Counted from the first letter of the stretch, positions 45,833 through 59,124 are shown. The stretch: DNA of 64,000 nt from Nocardia miyunensis NBRC 108239 (GCF_001613065.1 NZ_BDBQ01000036.1:62001-126000); one strand, 5' to 3'. The notes: generated by a model from the sequence alone, not told the origin. A program made the numbers and translations.

Positions 45833-48004
45833 ATGGCTTTCGCATCCGAGCTGCCCGCCGAGGGCAACACACCGCTGGCGCATTCGGAGTTCCGGCCCAT
45901 CGGCGAGATCGAGCGGGCCGACGGGCGGTTCGAGGTGATCAGCGAGCACCGGCCCGCCGGTGATCAGCCCACCGCGATCGAGGAGCTCGACCGCCGGTTG
46001 CAGGCGGGGGAGCGCGATGTGGTCCTGCTCGGCGCCACCGGCACCGGTAAATCCGCGACGGCCGCCTGGCTGATCGAGCGCACCCAGCGCCCCACGCTGG
46101 TCATGGCCCCGAACAAGACCTTGGCCGCGCAGTTGGCCAACGAGTTGCGCGAGATGCTGCCGAACAACGCGGTCGAGTACTTCGTCTCGTACTACGACTA
46201 CTACCAGCCCGAGGCGTACATCGCGCAGACCGACACCTATATCGAGAAGGACAGCTCGATCAACGACGACGTCGAGCGGCTGCGCCATTCGGCCACGTCG
46301 AGCCTGCTGTCCCGCCGGGACGTGGTGGTGGTCGCGTCGGTGTCCTGCATCTACGGCCTGGGCACCCCGCAGTCCTATCTGGACCGGTCCGTGCAGTTGG
46401 AGGTCGGCGGCGAGGTCGATCGGGACAGGTTGCTGCGGCTGCTGGTCGATGTGCAGTACACCCGCAACGACATGTCCTTCACCCGGGGTTCGTTCCGGGT
46501 GCGCGGCGATACGGTCGAGATCATCCCGTCCTACGAGGAGCTCGCGATCCGCATCGAGTTCTTCGGTGACGAGATCGAGGCGCTCTACTATCTGCATCCG
46601 CTGACCGGCGATGTGGTGCGGCAGGTGGATATGGTCCGGATCTTCCCGGCGACGCACTATGTGGCCGGTCCGGAGCGGATGGAACGAGCCGTGGCCGATA
46701 TCGAGGTGGAGCTCGAACATCGCCTGGCCGAACTCGAGCGCCAGGGCAAACTGCTCGAGGCGCAGCGCCTGCGCATGCGCACCCAGTACGACCTGGAGAT
46801 GATCCGGCAGGTCGGCTTCTGCTCGGGCATCGAGAACTATTCACGCCATATCGATGGCCGCGCGGCCGGATCGGCCCCGGCCACCCTGATCGACTACTTC
46901 CCCGAGGATTTCCTGCTCATCATCGACGAGTCGCACAACACCGTGCCGCAGATCGGCAGCATGTACGAGGGCGATATGTCGCGCAAGCGCAACCTCGTCG
47001 AATACGGCTTCCGGCTACCGTCCGCGGTGGACAACCGCCCACTGACCTGGGAGGAATTCGCGGATCGCATCGGCCAGACGATCTACATGTCGGCCACGCC
47101 GGGCCCGTACGAGCTCGGGCAGACCTCCGGTGAATTCGTCGAGCAGGTCATCCGGCCGACCGGTCTGGTGGATCCGCACGTCGTGGTCAAACCGACCAAG
47201 GGGCAGATCGATGATCTGGTGCACGAGATCCGAGTGCGCGCCGAGCGGGACGAACGGGTCCTCGTCACCACCCTGACCAAGAAGATGGCCGAGGATCTCA
47301 CCGACTATCTGCTCGGACTGGGTGTGCGCGTGCGCTATCTGCACTCGGAGATCGATACGTTGCGTCGCGTGGAACTGCTGCGACAGCTGCGCCTGGGCGA
47401 ATACGACGTACTCGTCGGCATCAACCTGCTGCGCGAGGGCCTGGACCTGCCCGAGGTGTCGCTGGTGGCGATTCTGGACGCCGACAAGGAAGGTTTCCTG
47501 CGCAGTACCACCAGCCTGATCCAGACCATCGGCCGCGCCGCCCGCAACGTCTCGGGCGAGGTGCACATGTATGCCGACAAGGTCACCGATTCGATGCGCA
47601 ACGCCATCGGGGAGACCGAGCGGCGTCGCGCCAAACAGGTCGCCTACAACGAGGCGAACGGGATCGACCCGAAACCGTTGCGCAAGAAGATCGCCGACAT
47701 CCTCGACCAGGTGTATCGCGAGGCCGACGAGACGGAGGTCGAGATCGGCGGTTCGGGTCGCAATGCCAGCCGTGGCCGTCGCGCCCAGGGGGAGCCCGGC
47801 CGGGCGGTCAGTGCGGGCGTCTACGAGGGCCGCGACGTCAAGTCCATGCCGCGTGCCGAGCTGGCCGATCTGGTGAAGGAGATGACCGATCAGATGATGA
47901 ACGCCGCACGTGAGCTGCAATTCGAGCTCGCCGGTCGGTTGCGCGACGAGATCGCCGATCTGAAGAAGGAACTGCGCGGAATGGACGCGGCCGGGTTGAA
48001 ATGA
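45833..48004 (+). CDS. uvrB: Excinuclease ABC subunit B
   Basis: UvrB verifies DNA damage and loads UvrC in nucleotide excision repair. The 723-residue product has Walker [12 protein letters not shown], the damage-probing beta-hairpin [11 protein letters not shown], Walker [10 protein letters not shown], the helicase motifs TIYMSATPG and QTIGRAARN, and the C-terminal UVR motif ([24 protein letters not shown]). uvrA is also in this window, but uvrC is not. The ATG start is leaderless in layout. Confidence 0.97.
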   Translation: MAFASELPAEGNTPLAHSEFRPIGEIERADGRFEVISEHRPAGDQPTAIEELDRRLQAGERDVVLLGATGTGKSATAAWLIERTQRPTLVMAPNKTLAAQLANELREMLPNNAVEYFVSYYDYYQPEAYIAQTDTYIEKDSSINDDVERLRHSATSSLLSRRDVVVVASVSCIYGLGTPQSYLDRSVQLEVGGEVDRDRLLRLLVDVQYTRNDMSFTRGSFRVRGDTVEIIPSYEELAIRIEFFGDEIEALYYLHPLTGDVVRQVDMVRIFPATHYVAGPERMERAVADIEVELEHRLAELERQGKLLEAQRLRMRTQYDLEMIRQVGFCSGIENYSRHIDGRAAGSAPATLIDYFPEDFLLIIDESHNTVPQIGSMYEGDMSRKRNLVEYGFRLPSAVDNRPLTWEEFADRIGQTIYMSATPGPYELGQTSGEFVEQVIRPTGLVDPHVVVKPTKGQIDDLVHEIRVRAERDERVLVTTLTKKMAEDLTDYLLGLGVRVRYLHSEIDTLRRVELLRQLRLGEYDVLVGINLLREGLDLPEVSLVAILDADKEGFLRSTTSLIQTIGRAARNVSGEVHMYADKVTDSMRNAIGETERRRAKQVAYNEANGIDPKPLRKKIADILDQVYREADETEVEIGGSGRNASRGRRAQGEPGRAVSAGVYEGRDVKSMPRAELADLVKEMTDQMMNAARELQFELAGRLRDEIADLKKELRGMDAAGLK

Positions 48005-48038
48005 GTACCGTTCCACTGGGTTTCGACTCGGTCGTCCC

Positions 48039-48110
48039 GGCGGAGTCCGGGGCCCAGGCACACGTGCACGAGATTGTGCACACAGGGAAGGTGTGCCTGG
48101 GTTCCGGTGT
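48039..48110. repeat. Nested inverted repeat between uvrB and the VOC gene
   Basis: CCCAGGCACAC (about 48053-48063) pairs with GTGTGCCTGGG (about 48091-48101), a perfect 11-bp stem; two GTGCAC half-palindromes lie inside. The preceding GTCGTCCCGGCGGAGTCCGG has the look of dispersed intergenic palindromic repeats. It may act as a terminator between the convergent genes. Confidence 0.5.
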
Positions 48111-48147
48111 CCGCCGTGGCGGCGTGGGCCGTGCCCGGTGCTGCGGA

Positions 48148-48621
48148 TCAGCTCTGCTGGCTCGCCATCCACTCGTTCACGCGGCGCTCGCCCTCCTCGC
48201 GGGAGACGTCCTCGACCCGCGTCATGACCACCCACCGGTGTCCGAACGGGTCCATGACCAGGCCGTATCGGTCGCCGGTGACGAAGGTCTGCGGGTCCTC
48301 CACGCGTTTGGCGCCGTGCTCGCGGGCGAGCGCGACCACGGCGTCCACATCGGGGCAGTAGTGCACGATGCTGGTGTGCACCCAGTCGGCCGCTGGAGCC
48401 TGCACTCCCTCGGTGGGAATCGGCATACCCATCTGGAAGGTCGAATCGCCGACCTTCAGTTCGGCGTGCGCTGCCTGACCGTCGGGAAGGTCGTTGCGGC
48501 TCAGCACCTCCGCGCCGAAGACCGCGCCGTAGAACTCGATGGCCGCATTGGCATCGGGTACGGCCAGGAAGCAGTTGATCGAGTGGTAGCCCTCGGGTAT
48601 CGGATTCACGGTGTTCGTCAT
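48148..48621 (-). CDS. VOC (glyoxalase/dioxygenase superfamily) protein, PhnB-like
   Basis: The protein of about 157 residues has two VOC modules: INCFLAVPDANAAIEFYGAVFGAE, then VHTSIVHYCPDVDAVVALA, with the end VMDPFGHRWVVMTRVED. It resembles the PhnB/DUF899-like group lacking clear metal-ligand assignment. Reaction unknown. ATG 48621 is chosen; GTG 48627 is possible. Confidence 0.82.
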   Translation of the reverse strand: MTNTVNPIPEGYHSINCFLAVPDANAAIEFYGAVFGAEVLSRNDLPDGQAAHAELKVGDSTFQMGMPIPTEGVQAPAADWVHTSIVHYCPDVDAVVALAREHGAKRVEDPQTFVTGDRYGLVMDPFGHRWVVMTRVEDVSREEGERRVNEWMASQQS

Positions 48622-48683
48622 GGGCACGACTCTGCCGGTTCGCCCGCGGTGGATCTTGTAAGAACGCGACAGCGTGCCCGAGC

Positions 48684-49562
48684 GTGCGGGGCGAACCGGT
48701 GAACGCGGTCGGGGAGGATGCGAAAGATCCTGCGCTGGAACGTGTTCCGATACCGCCGCCGGAGATCGCCAAGGGGATTCTGCACCCCCGCGCGCAGGCT
48801 CGGCACCGCACCCTGACCAGGGTGCCCGCGGGTCCGCAGATGTCCCGGTTCGTGGAGTGGTACTGGGAAGTGCGGTGGGATCTGCGCGGTAGTCCGCCGT
48901 TCGTGGCCGAGGTGCTGCCGTTCCCGAGCGTCAATCTGACCTTCGAACGATCGACCGCGAGCATCGGCGGATTCGTCAACGGCGTGTGCACCACGAAGTT
49001 CACCCGCGAGCTGGCCGAGGAGGGCGAGGCATTCGCGGTCAAGTTCCGGCCGGGCGGCTTCGGTGCGTTCACCGGACTCGATGTGGCCTCGTTCCGAGAC
49101 GCCGCGATCGACCTGGTGGAGGTGCTGCCGCAGGCGGCGGGCCTGGCCGAGCGAGTGCTCGCCGTGCCCGCTACCGAGCAGCGCCGCGATGTGGTCGAGG
49201 ATTTCTTCGCCGAACGGGCGCGCACGGCCGTCGTCGACGAGAACTACCGGCTGCTGCTGCGAATGATCGCGGCCATGGAGTCCGACCGCGATCTGCTGCG
49301 CGTCGATCAGGTCGCCGAACGCTTCGATGTGCCGATCCGCACCCTGCAACGCTTGTTCCGGCGCTATGTCGGCGCGAATCCGAAGTGGGTGCTGCGCCGC
49401 TACCGCCTGCAGGACGGTGCGCAGCTGCTCGCCGACGGCCGGACCGAGGATCTCGCGGCTCTGGCGTTGGACCTCGGCTACTTCGATCAGGCGCACTTCT
49501 CTCGTGAGTTCGCCCTGGAGGTCGGAATGGCGCCCCTGGAATACGCGCGATCGGTGGATTGA
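48684..49562 (+). CDS. AraC-family transcriptional regulator
   Basis: The 292-residue product has an N-terminal effector region (WYWEVRWDLRG, LPFPSVNLTFE, FAVKFRPGGFGAFTG) and two C-terminal helix-turn-helix units (VDQVAERFDVPIRTLQRLFR and DLAALALDLGYFDQAHFSRE), the AraC DNA-binding domain. The GTG at 48684 is used; GTG 48699 is an alternative. It is divergent from the VOC gene and could control it. Confidence 0.85.
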   Translation: MRGEPVNAVGEDAKDPALERVPIPPPEIAKGILHPRAQARHRTLTRVPAGPQMSRFVEWYWEVRWDLRGSPPFVAEVLPFPSVNLTFERSTASIGGFVNGVCTTKFTRELAEEGEAFAVKFRPGGFGAFTGLDVASFRDAAIDLVEVLPQAAGLAERVLAVPATEQRRDVVEDFFAERARTAVVDENYRLLLRMIAAMESDRDLLRVDQVAERFDVPIRTLQRLFRRYVGANPKWVLRRYRLQDGAQLLADGRTEDLAALALDLGYFDQAHFSREFALEVGMAPLEYARSVD

Positions 49563-50057
49563 CCGCCGCACGACGCATTTGTCCACCACGACGGCCGTTA
49601 TCGCCCAGCATCGGCCGAGATGACGAAACTTTGGTGCAATTCACGACAATTACCCGGGATTTCCGGGCGAACTACCAGCGGTTGTCGGGCGCTCAGGTAA
49701 ATGCCGTTCACTCCCGACCGGGTCCGCGCTCACCGGACGTACCCGCAGCCACTGGCCCCGACCGTGCGCCCGACAGCGCGACTGTGATGAGAATCCCAGG
49801 GCCGCAAGACCGTTCGCGATTGCGTCGTACGTCGCCGCGATGGTCGGCGGTGTCCGGATTCGCGCTGGTAGTTCAGGCCCTCGCGAGGGACACCGGCGAA
49901 TGTGTGGCATGCGATACCCGGCAGCCGGATGTGATGTGATGCAATTTCGGATTTTTCCGACTCGGTAGCGGTTATGGTCTAGCGCAGTTGCCGCGCGGCG
50001 CCCGCAGTCGCGGACGTAATGCGCCGGCATCCGACCACTTGTACGTTTGGAGGAGAG
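49563..50057. other. Intergenic region, no gene supported
   Basis: About 495 bp. A minus-strand frame near 49650-49920 gives a plausible-looking 80-residue product but has no ribosome-binding site, so it is not called. The promoter of the next gene is expected near 49970-49990. Confidence 0.4.
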
Positions 50058-50513
50058 ATGACCACCGCCTACCGGTCCATTGTCGTCGGTACCGATGGCT
50101 CGGACTCGTCGTACGTCGCCGTCGAGAAGGCCGCTGCCCTGGCCGGGGCCTCGGGCGCGACCCTGTATGTCGCCTGCGCCTACTACCCGACCGACGACCG
50201 CGACGTGGCCGCCGCGACCGATGTGTTGAAGGACGAGGCGTACCAGGTCCGCGGCTCGGCGCCCACGAACGAGATCCTGCGCGTCGCCCGGGACAAGGCC
50301 CACGCGGCGGGCGCCACCGAGGTGGAGGAGAAGGCGATCGTCGGCGAGCCCGTCGAATCGCTGCTGTCCTTGGTGAAAGAGGTCCAGGCCGACCTGCTGG
50401 TCGTCGGTAACCGCGGACTGAACACTCTCGCCGGTCGCCTGCTCGGCTCGGTTCCCTCGGACGTCGCCCGCAAGTCCCGCTCCGATGTCCTCATCGTCCA
50501 CACCGTGCGGTGA
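50058..50513 (+). CDS. Universal stress protein
   Basis: The 151-residue UspA-type protein starts MTTAYRSIVVGTDGSDSS and has the nucleotide-binding G-2X-G-9X-G(S/T) motif in VVGNRGLNTLAGRLLGSVPS. It closely resembles mycobacterial Rv1636 in pattern, including LKDEAYQVRG and VEEKAIVGEP. That family binds cAMP, so a second-messenger role is possible. GAGGAGA stands just before the ATG. The Nocardia order after uvrB matches mycobacteria. Confidence 0.92.
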   Translation: MTTAYRSIVVGTDGSDSSYVAVEKAAALAGASGATLYVACAYYPTDDRDVAAATDVLKDEAYQVRGSAPTNEILRVARDKAHAAGATEVEEKAIVGEPVESLLSLVKEVQADLLVVGNRGLNTLAGRLLGSVPSDVARKSRSDVLIVHTVR

Positions 50514-50718
50514 TTCTGGCCTCCGCTTCGCTCCGGCGGGTTTTTCGGCGTCCGAATGGCTCGTCGTTGCTGGCCTGACTCTTCCGGCGCACAGAGACGC
50601 TTCGCCGCTGAGCACGTTCGAGGTGGGCTGGTGGCGCGGTACCCCACTTTTTGTGCGGGCTGCGCTGCCACATCAGGTTGGTTGCGGTGTGTGAAGTGTT
50701 GTCGTGAGTGTGGATGCA

Positions 50719-50759
50719 CGTATGGCCGTGTCGATGCGACGCATCGACACGGCCATACG
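50719..50759. terminator. Bidirectional terminator
   Basis: A 20-bp perfect inverted repeat (50719-50738 with 50740-50759) lies between the convergent universal-stress and helR genes. Its centre is a single base, so the loop will open by a few pairs. Confidence 0.85.
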
Positions 50760-50764
50760 ACTAT

Positions 50765-53065
50765 TCAGTTCAATGCGGTGAGAACCTCGGGCAGTTCGCC
50801 CGAGTAGACCACCGACAGGCGCTGGGTGGCTCGGGTGAGCGCGACGTAGAGGTCGTTGAGGCCGCGGGGGGATTCGTCGAGGATGTCCTGGGGATCGACC
50901 AGGATCACCGCGTCGAATTCGAGGCCCTTCACCTCGGCGACGGTCAGGACGCGGACCGTCTCGCTCGCCAGGTCGGTGTAATCGCCGAGGACGGCGTGTG
51001 GAGCCAGGATCGCGGTGATGCCGGGGCGATCGGCCTCGGCCGCCACCAGATCGGCGACCGTGGCGACCGATTCGCTGTGGGATACGTGCAGAGCCTCGGG
51101 CGGACAACCCGATTCGCGCACCGAGCGGGGGACTGTGGCGCCGGGGTCGATGGCCGCCAGAACGTCCGCGGCCACGGCCATGATCTCCGCGGGGGTGCGG
51201 TAGTTGACAGTCAGTTCGGTGAGCCTCCAGCGTTGGGCGACATAGGGTTCCAGCATCTGCTGCCAGGACGACGCACCGGCCGGATCGCCCGTCTGGGCGA
51301 CGTCGCCCACGATGGTGACCCAGCGATTCGGGATGCGCCGCATCACCATTCGCCAGGCCATCTCCGAAAGTTCCTGCGCCTCGTCGACGATGACGTGCCC
51401 GTACGTCCAGGTGCGATCCCCGGCCGCGCGTTCGGCGGTGGTCTGGTGGGTGCGCACGTTCTGTCGCTCGGCCAGCTGCGAGGCGTCGATCAGGTCGTAA
51501 GCCATCAGGATCTCCGGATCCAGATCGTCCTCGAGATCCTGTGGGGCCGAACCGGTCAGGATGTCCAGCGCGTCCTGGGCCTCGGCCAGCTGGGCGCGCC
51601 AGCGACGCCGGGAACGTTCGCGTTCCTCCGCGTCGTCCACGCCGAGGAGTTCGGCGAGCTCGTCCAGCAGGGGTGCGTCGGCCGCGCTGAAATTGCCGTC
51701 GTCGGGACGGAACAGTTCCTTGCGGTCCTCGGGTGAGAATCGGTCGGCGGCGCGGGCCAGGCGTGCCGGATCGGCCCACAGCCCGGCCAGCACCTCCTGC
51801 GGCGTCAGGATCGGCCACAGCCCGGCGATGGCGCGCTGGATCTCGGTGTCGGCGCGCATCTCGTCGCGGATCTCGGTCAGATCCGCCTGGCTCAGCAGAT
51901 TCTGGCCGCCGGTGAGGTCCTTGCCGATGGTCTGGGCGAGCTGATCGGTGAGCGCGTCCACCACCGAGGCGGCGAAGACCGGCCGGGCCAGATTGTGCGG
52001 CCGCCGCGAGGAACGAGCCCGCCCGCGCGCCTTGCTGACGATCTTGCGGTCCAGGGTGATCTCGTACCCGTCGAAGGTCATCCGGATGGGCTCGGGTGGC
52101 GTCTGCTGCCAGTCGCGCACCCCCTTCTTCAGGACGTCGATCATGTCCAGCGAACCCTTGAGCTCGCCCGCGCGCAGCGAATCCTCCAGTGTCGCTCGGA
52201 CTCCCGGATACAGATTGCCGATCGTCGACAGCAGCACCCCGGTCTCGCCCAGCGAGGGCAGCACCTGACCGATGTAGTCCAGGAACGTCGAATTCGGGCC
52301 GATGATCAGCACACCGGCCTTGTCCAGCTGCTTGCGGTAGGTGTAGAGCAGATATGCCGCGCGGTGCAGCGCGACGGCCGTCTTACCCGTACCCGGGCCG
52401 CCCTGCACCACCAGCACGCTCTTGTGCTCGGACCGGATGATGGCGTCCTGCTGGCTCTGGATCGTCTCGACGATGTCGGTCATCTGGCCGGTGCGCGCCG
52501 CGTTCAACGCGGACAGCAGGGCGCTCTCGCTGCCCACCCCGGTGTCGGACTCGATCGCGCCCTCCGCCTGCGCCAGATCCAGGTCCAGGTATTCGTCGGT
52601 GACCGTGGTGATCCGGCGATTGCGGGATCGAATGTGGCGACGCCGGGTGACCCCGTCCGGCGTCGCGGTCGTGGCCAGGTAGAACGGCCGCGCCAGCGGT
52701 GCGCGCCAGTCCAGCAGCAGGGTGGCGTAGTCGTCGTCCTCGTCGAGAATGCCGAGCCGGCCGATGTAACGCTGTTCGGCGACGCCGTCCGATCCGGCCG
52801 ACAGATCTATCCTGCCGAAGCACAATCCGTGCTCGGCGGCGTCGTACTTGGCCAGATCCTCGCTGTACAGCTGGGTGAACGATTCACGCTCGCTGCGGGC
52901 CTGCGGGGTGCCGCCGGTTTCCAGCAGCACCGTGCGCAGACGTCGTTGGGCGTATTCGCGCATCGCGTCCAGGCGTTCGTACAGCGTTGTCAGATTGGTT
53001 TGTTCGCGTGCCAGTTCGGCGGCGTGGCCGGTCGCCGGGAGATCCTCGGTGAGGCGGTCGGGCAA
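50765..53065 (-). CDS. helR: HelR-type RNA polymerase recycling ATPase
   Basis: The protein of about 766 residues is a UvrD-like superfamily-1 ATPase of the HelD/HelR group that removes stalled RNA polymerase and, in actinobacteria, relieves rifampicin binding. Features: the N-terminal coiled-coil (REQTNLTTLYERLDAMREYA), the N1A part with REGGTPQAR-like GGTPQARSERESF, Walker A GGPGTGKTA, YDLIDASQLAERQNVRTHQ, VDEAQELSEMAW, LTVNYRTPAEI, and DLYVALTRATQRLSVVY. TTG 53065 is chosen because AAGGAG lies 7 nt upstream; GTG 53086 is the upstream alternative. No rifampicin-associated element was seen in the 120 bp upstream. Confidence 0.85.
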   Translation of the reverse strand: MPDRLTEDLPATGHAAELAREQTNLTTLYERLDAMREYAQRRLRTVLLETGGTPQARSERESFTQLYSEDLAKYDAAEHGLCFGRIDLSAGSDGVAEQRYIGRLGILDEDDDYATLLLDWRAPLARPFYLATTATPDGVTRRRHIRSRNRRITTVTDEYLDLDLAQAEGAIESDTGVGSESALLSALNAARTGQMTDIVETIQSQQDAIIRSEHKSVLVVQGGPGTGKTAVALHRAAYLLYTYRKQLDKAGVLIIGPNSTFLDYIGQVLPSLGETGVLLSTIGNLYPGVRATLEDSLRAGELKGSLDMIDVLKKGVRDWQQTPPEPIRMTFDGYEITLDRKIVSKARGRARSSRRPHNLARPVFAASVVDALTDQLAQTIGKDLTGGQNLLSQADLTEIRDEMRADTEIQRAIAGLWPILTPQEVLAGLWADPARLARAADRFSPEDRKELFRPDDGNFSAADAPLLDELAELLGVDDAEERERSRRRWRAQLAEAQDALDILTGSAPQDLEDDLDPEILMAYDLIDASQLAERQNVRTHQTTAERAAGDRTWTYGHVIVDEAQELSEMAWRMVMRRIPNRWVTIVGDVAQTGDPAGASSWQQMLEPYVAQRWRLTELTVNYRTPAEIMAVAADVLAAIDPGATVPRSVRESGCPPEALHVSHSESVATVADLVAAEADRPGITAILAPHAVLGDYTDLASETVRVLTVAEVKGLEFDAVILVDPQDILDESPRGLNDLYVALTRATQRLSVVYSGELPEVLTALN

Positions 53066-53181
53066 GACGGAACTCCTTGTCACCACAATCGGCCGGACGA
53101 GGCCGCATGCGAAGGGAAAACGGAGTTGTCGAGTCTAGTTGGCGTTGGGGTGACTCGCTGTAACCGCAGGTGAACGCGAGT

Positions 53182-54525
53182 TCACGAGGCGTGCGTATTG
53201 TCCGTTCGGCGCATCGAGCCGGGACCGTCGTGGTGTGCGGCGGGTTTGACCTGGTACATCGCGACGTCGGCATCGTGCAGGACGGCCTCCGGAGTGCGGG
53301 TGTCGCCCGCGTGCAGCGGCGTGACCCCGATCGAGGCGTCGACGTGGATCCGGTGGCCGCGCGCGATGATCGGCTCGGACATCGCCTGGCGCAGGCGTAA
53401 CACCAGGCCGTCCAGATCCAACGGCAGCGCGCGCCCGGACAGCAGCACCAGGAATTCGTCACCGCCGATGCGGCCGACCACGTCGTCTTGGCGCAGGCTG
53501 CGCTGCAGGCGCTGGGCCACGATCTGCAGGACGGTGTCGCCGATGGCGTGACCGAGGGTGTCGTTGATGGATTTGAACCCGTCCAGATCGATGAACAGCA
53601 CCGTCGAGACCGGCAGATCCTCGGTGGTGCCCAGCGCCCCGGCCAGCCGGGAGAGCACCAGTGACCGATTCGCCAGACCGGTCAGCGGATCGTGGGTGGC
53701 CTGATATTCGAGCTGCCTGCGGCTGGCGCGGAATTCGGTGATGTCGTTGAAGGAGGAGACCGCGGGCGAATCCGGATCGCCCGGATTGAGCAGCCGGGAC
53801 GAACCCGAAAGCCAGCGGCGCTGGCCGTCGGCACGGTCGACGCCGAAGACGTATCGCGCGATGGTCTCACCGGTGGCGAGGGTGCGCGCGACCGGATGCC
53901 GGGTCGCCGACAGCGGCTGCCCGTTGGGATCCAGCAGCGCGAGCGGCAGCGCGGCGATCGCGGTGCCGACCAGATCCCCGCCCTCGTGACCGAAGATCCG
54001 CCGCGCGGCCGGGTTGATCGATTCGATGCATCCGTTCCGATCGATCACCACCACACCCTCCTCCAGTTGGGAGACCACCGTGGTGAAGTGCTGTTCGGCG
54101 CGACGTTGCGCATCTTCGGCCCGGCGCTGCGCGGTGAGGTCGTGGATGACCACCTGATGTGCGCGGCGCTCGTGCCAGACGGTCAGAACCGACACGGTTT
54201 CCACGTCGACCGTTCGCCCGTCGAGCCGGATCAGGGTCATCTCGGCGGGTTCGGAGGCGTCGCCGGTGCGGTTGAGACGGGCGATTCGCGCGAGCATCGG
54301 TCTGATGTCACGCGGTGCGACGAACTGCGTCACCGGGCGGCCGAGAATATCCCGGACGGCATTCGCGCCAAGTAGCCGAACAATTGCCGGATTTGCATAA
54401 ACGAGTTTGCCGCCCTCATGTACGACGACACCGTCCGGACTGTGTTCCACCAGTGACCGGTACCGTTGTGCCAGTTGCTCGGCGTCTACCGCGCCGTCGC
54501 CTTTCTCGTCGCCCATGTCAGCCAC
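53182..54525 (-). CDS. PAS-PAS-GGDEF diguanylate cyclase
   Basis: The 447-residue protein has two PAS domains (about 20-135 and 150-270) and a GGDEF domain (about 280-430). The active-site signature GRIGGDEFLVLL is intact and an RQDD inhibitory site stands five residues before it, so product feedback by cyclic di-GMP is expected. No EAL domain or membrane segment is seen, so sensing is by PAS in the cytoplasm. GGDEF proteins are scarce in many actinobacteria. It is divergent from the ketosynthase gene. Confidence 0.92.
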   Translation of the reverse strand: MADMGDEKGDGAVDAEQLAQRYRSLVEHSPDGVVVHEGGKLVYANPAIVRLLGANAVRDILGRPVTQFVAPRDIRPMLARIARLNRTGDASEPAEMTLIRLDGRTVDVETVSVLTVWHERRAHQVVIHDLTAQRRAEDAQRRAEQHFTTVVSQLEEGVVVIDRNGCIESINPAARRIFGHEGGDLVGTAIAALPLALLDPNGQPLSATRHPVARTLATGETIARYVFGVDRADGQRRWLSGSSRLLNPGDPDSPAVSSFNDITEFRASRRQLEYQATHDPLTGLANRSLVLSRLAGALGTTEDLPVSTVLFIDLDGFKSINDTLGHAIGDTVLQIVAQRLQRSLRQDDVVGRIGGDEFLVLLSGRALPLDLDGLVLRLRQAMSEPIIARGHRIHVDASIGVTPLHAGDTRTPEAVLHDADVAMYQVKPAAHHDGPGSMRRTDNTHAS

Positions 54526-54735
54526 GCGTACCCCCTGATCAAAGACTATCTATGTCATTTTCAGCATGGGATCATTCTGCTGTCGGCGTATGGAAGATCT
54601 CAGCGCCGACGTTGTCGGATCGGTCACAGTTCGAGCACTTCTACGAGCATTGATCGGACAGCATTGAGGCAAAAGGTTTGCTCAGCGATGGCGGACTGTT
54701 CGCTATTCTGCTCGAACCGGTGAAGGAGCGAGGCG

Positions 54736-55911
54736 ATGCCAGGCTTTACCCCGAGACACCAAGATCATATGACCATTGCCGGAATCGGTGTGGTTTCCGG
54801 TTACGGCTGGGGTCGTGAGGCTTTGTGGCGTGGTTTGCTGAGCGGAAAGTCCGCCGCCCGGCTACATCCAGGGTACGGGCCCGGGCGTGACGAGTATGCC
54901 TGGGTGGCCCTGATTCCCGACGGCGGGGATGCGGAGCTCGGCCCGAGCCGCTATGGGCGGGCCGTGCAGGATGCCGCCCGGGAGGCGATCGACGATGCCC
55001 GCGCCCGCGGCTGGCGGCCCGGCCGCACGGTCGGGATCCTGCACTCGATCGTGCTCGGCGACGTCCGCAACTGGCGGGATTTCTACCTCGTGGACGAGGG
55101 ACACCGGCGTTCGCGCGGATTCATGTCGCTGCTGCCTTCGACGCCGATCGCGATGCTGGCGCAGGAATTCGGTTTCCGCGGCCCGTCGATGGACATCTCG
55201 GCCGCGTGCAGTTCGGCCAACGTCGCCCTGATCACCGCGCAGTTGTGGCTCACCCAGGGCATGGCCGACGACGTGCTGTGCGTGAACACCGATCTATCGG
55301 CGACACCCGAGCTGCTCGAGCACATGATCGGGCTGGGCGCGGCGGTCGGCGATGCCGAACCGCTCGACGCCTGCCGCCCGTTCCAGCAGGGCAGCCGCGG
55401 TTTCAGCATGGGGGAGGCCTCCACGGCCTTCGTCCTGACCCGCGATGCCGAGCGGCCGTACGCCCGCGTGCTGGGCGGGGCCATGTCCAACGACGGCTAC
55501 CACGTGGTGTCGGTCGATCCGTCCCACGAACAGATTCTGGACTGCGTCGGCCGGGCGCTGGAGGTGTCCGGGGTACGGCCTGAGCAGGTCCGCTACTACA
55601 ACGCGCACGGACCCGGAACCCGGCAGTGCGACGAAGCCGAAACCGAGGTCCTGACAAGGATTTTCGACGATCGCCCGGCGTTGTACTCGGTCAAACCGCT
55701 GACCGGCCACTGCCAGGGCGCGGCCGCCGGGGTCGAGGTCGTGGTGGCCGCGCTGGCCTACGAGCGCGGGGTCGTGCCGGCCCCGCCGATCGTCGCGCCC
55801 GCGCATCCGCGGCTGCTGGACGGGAGCACCGAGTTCACCGGCGGGATCACCGTCAAGACCTCGCTGGGCATGGGCGGGCACAATTCGGTGATCGTCCTGG
55901 ACGGGGTCTGA
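54736..55911 (+). CDS. Stand-alone beta-ketoacyl synthase-like protein
   Basis: The 391-residue thiolase-fold protein has the active-site Cys C158 in SAACSS, His H291 in NAHGPGT and the K320/H325 pair in KPLTGHCQ, so the Cys-His-His triad is complete. It is shorter than FabF by about 20 residues and differs in the N-terminal strand order. No ACP, ketoreductase or acyltransferase gene is near. It may be an orphan condensing enzyme or part of a lipid pathway. GAAGGAGCGAGG lies before the ATG. Confidence 0.82.
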   Translation: MPGFTPRHQDHMTIAGIGVVSGYGWGREALWRGLLSGKSAARLHPGYGPGRDEYAWVALIPDGGDAELGPSRYGRAVQDAAREAIDDARARGWRPGRTVGILHSIVLGDVRNWRDFYLVDEGHRRSRGFMSLLPSTPIAMLAQEFGFRGPSMDISAACSSANVALITAQLWLTQGMADDVLCVNTDLSATPELLEHMIGLGAAVGDAEPLDACRPFQQGSRGFSMGEASTAFVLTRDAERPYARVLGGAMSNDGYHVVSVDPSHEQILDCVGRALEVSGVRPEQVRYYNAHGPGTRQCDEAETEVLTRIFDDRPALYSVKPLTGHCQGAAAGVEVVVAALAYERGVVPAPPIVAPAHPRLLDGSTEFTGGITVKTSLGMGGHNSVIVLDGV

Positions 55912-56127
55912 GCGGGGCGGATCACATCGCGATCCCGGCGCGGCGAAGTACGCTGGTTCAGGTCGGTCGCGGCGAATGCGCCGCGCGGTCGGGCGGTCTT
56001 CGAACTGCCGAAATCCCTGGTCCGACCAAGCGTCGCCGATTGCCGGACGAAACTTGTCGGTGGGTTTGCCTAGCATGGCGGCCGGGGTAGTAGAGGACGC
56101 CGGAATACGAATGAGAAGGGACGGCCT

Positions 56128-59124
<2,997 letters not shown>

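Noticed and set aside
49650..49920. Minus-strand ORF of about 80 codons with a plausible-looking product
   Set aside because: No ribosome-binding site, mixed third-position composition toward the end, and no recognised family; left as intergenic.
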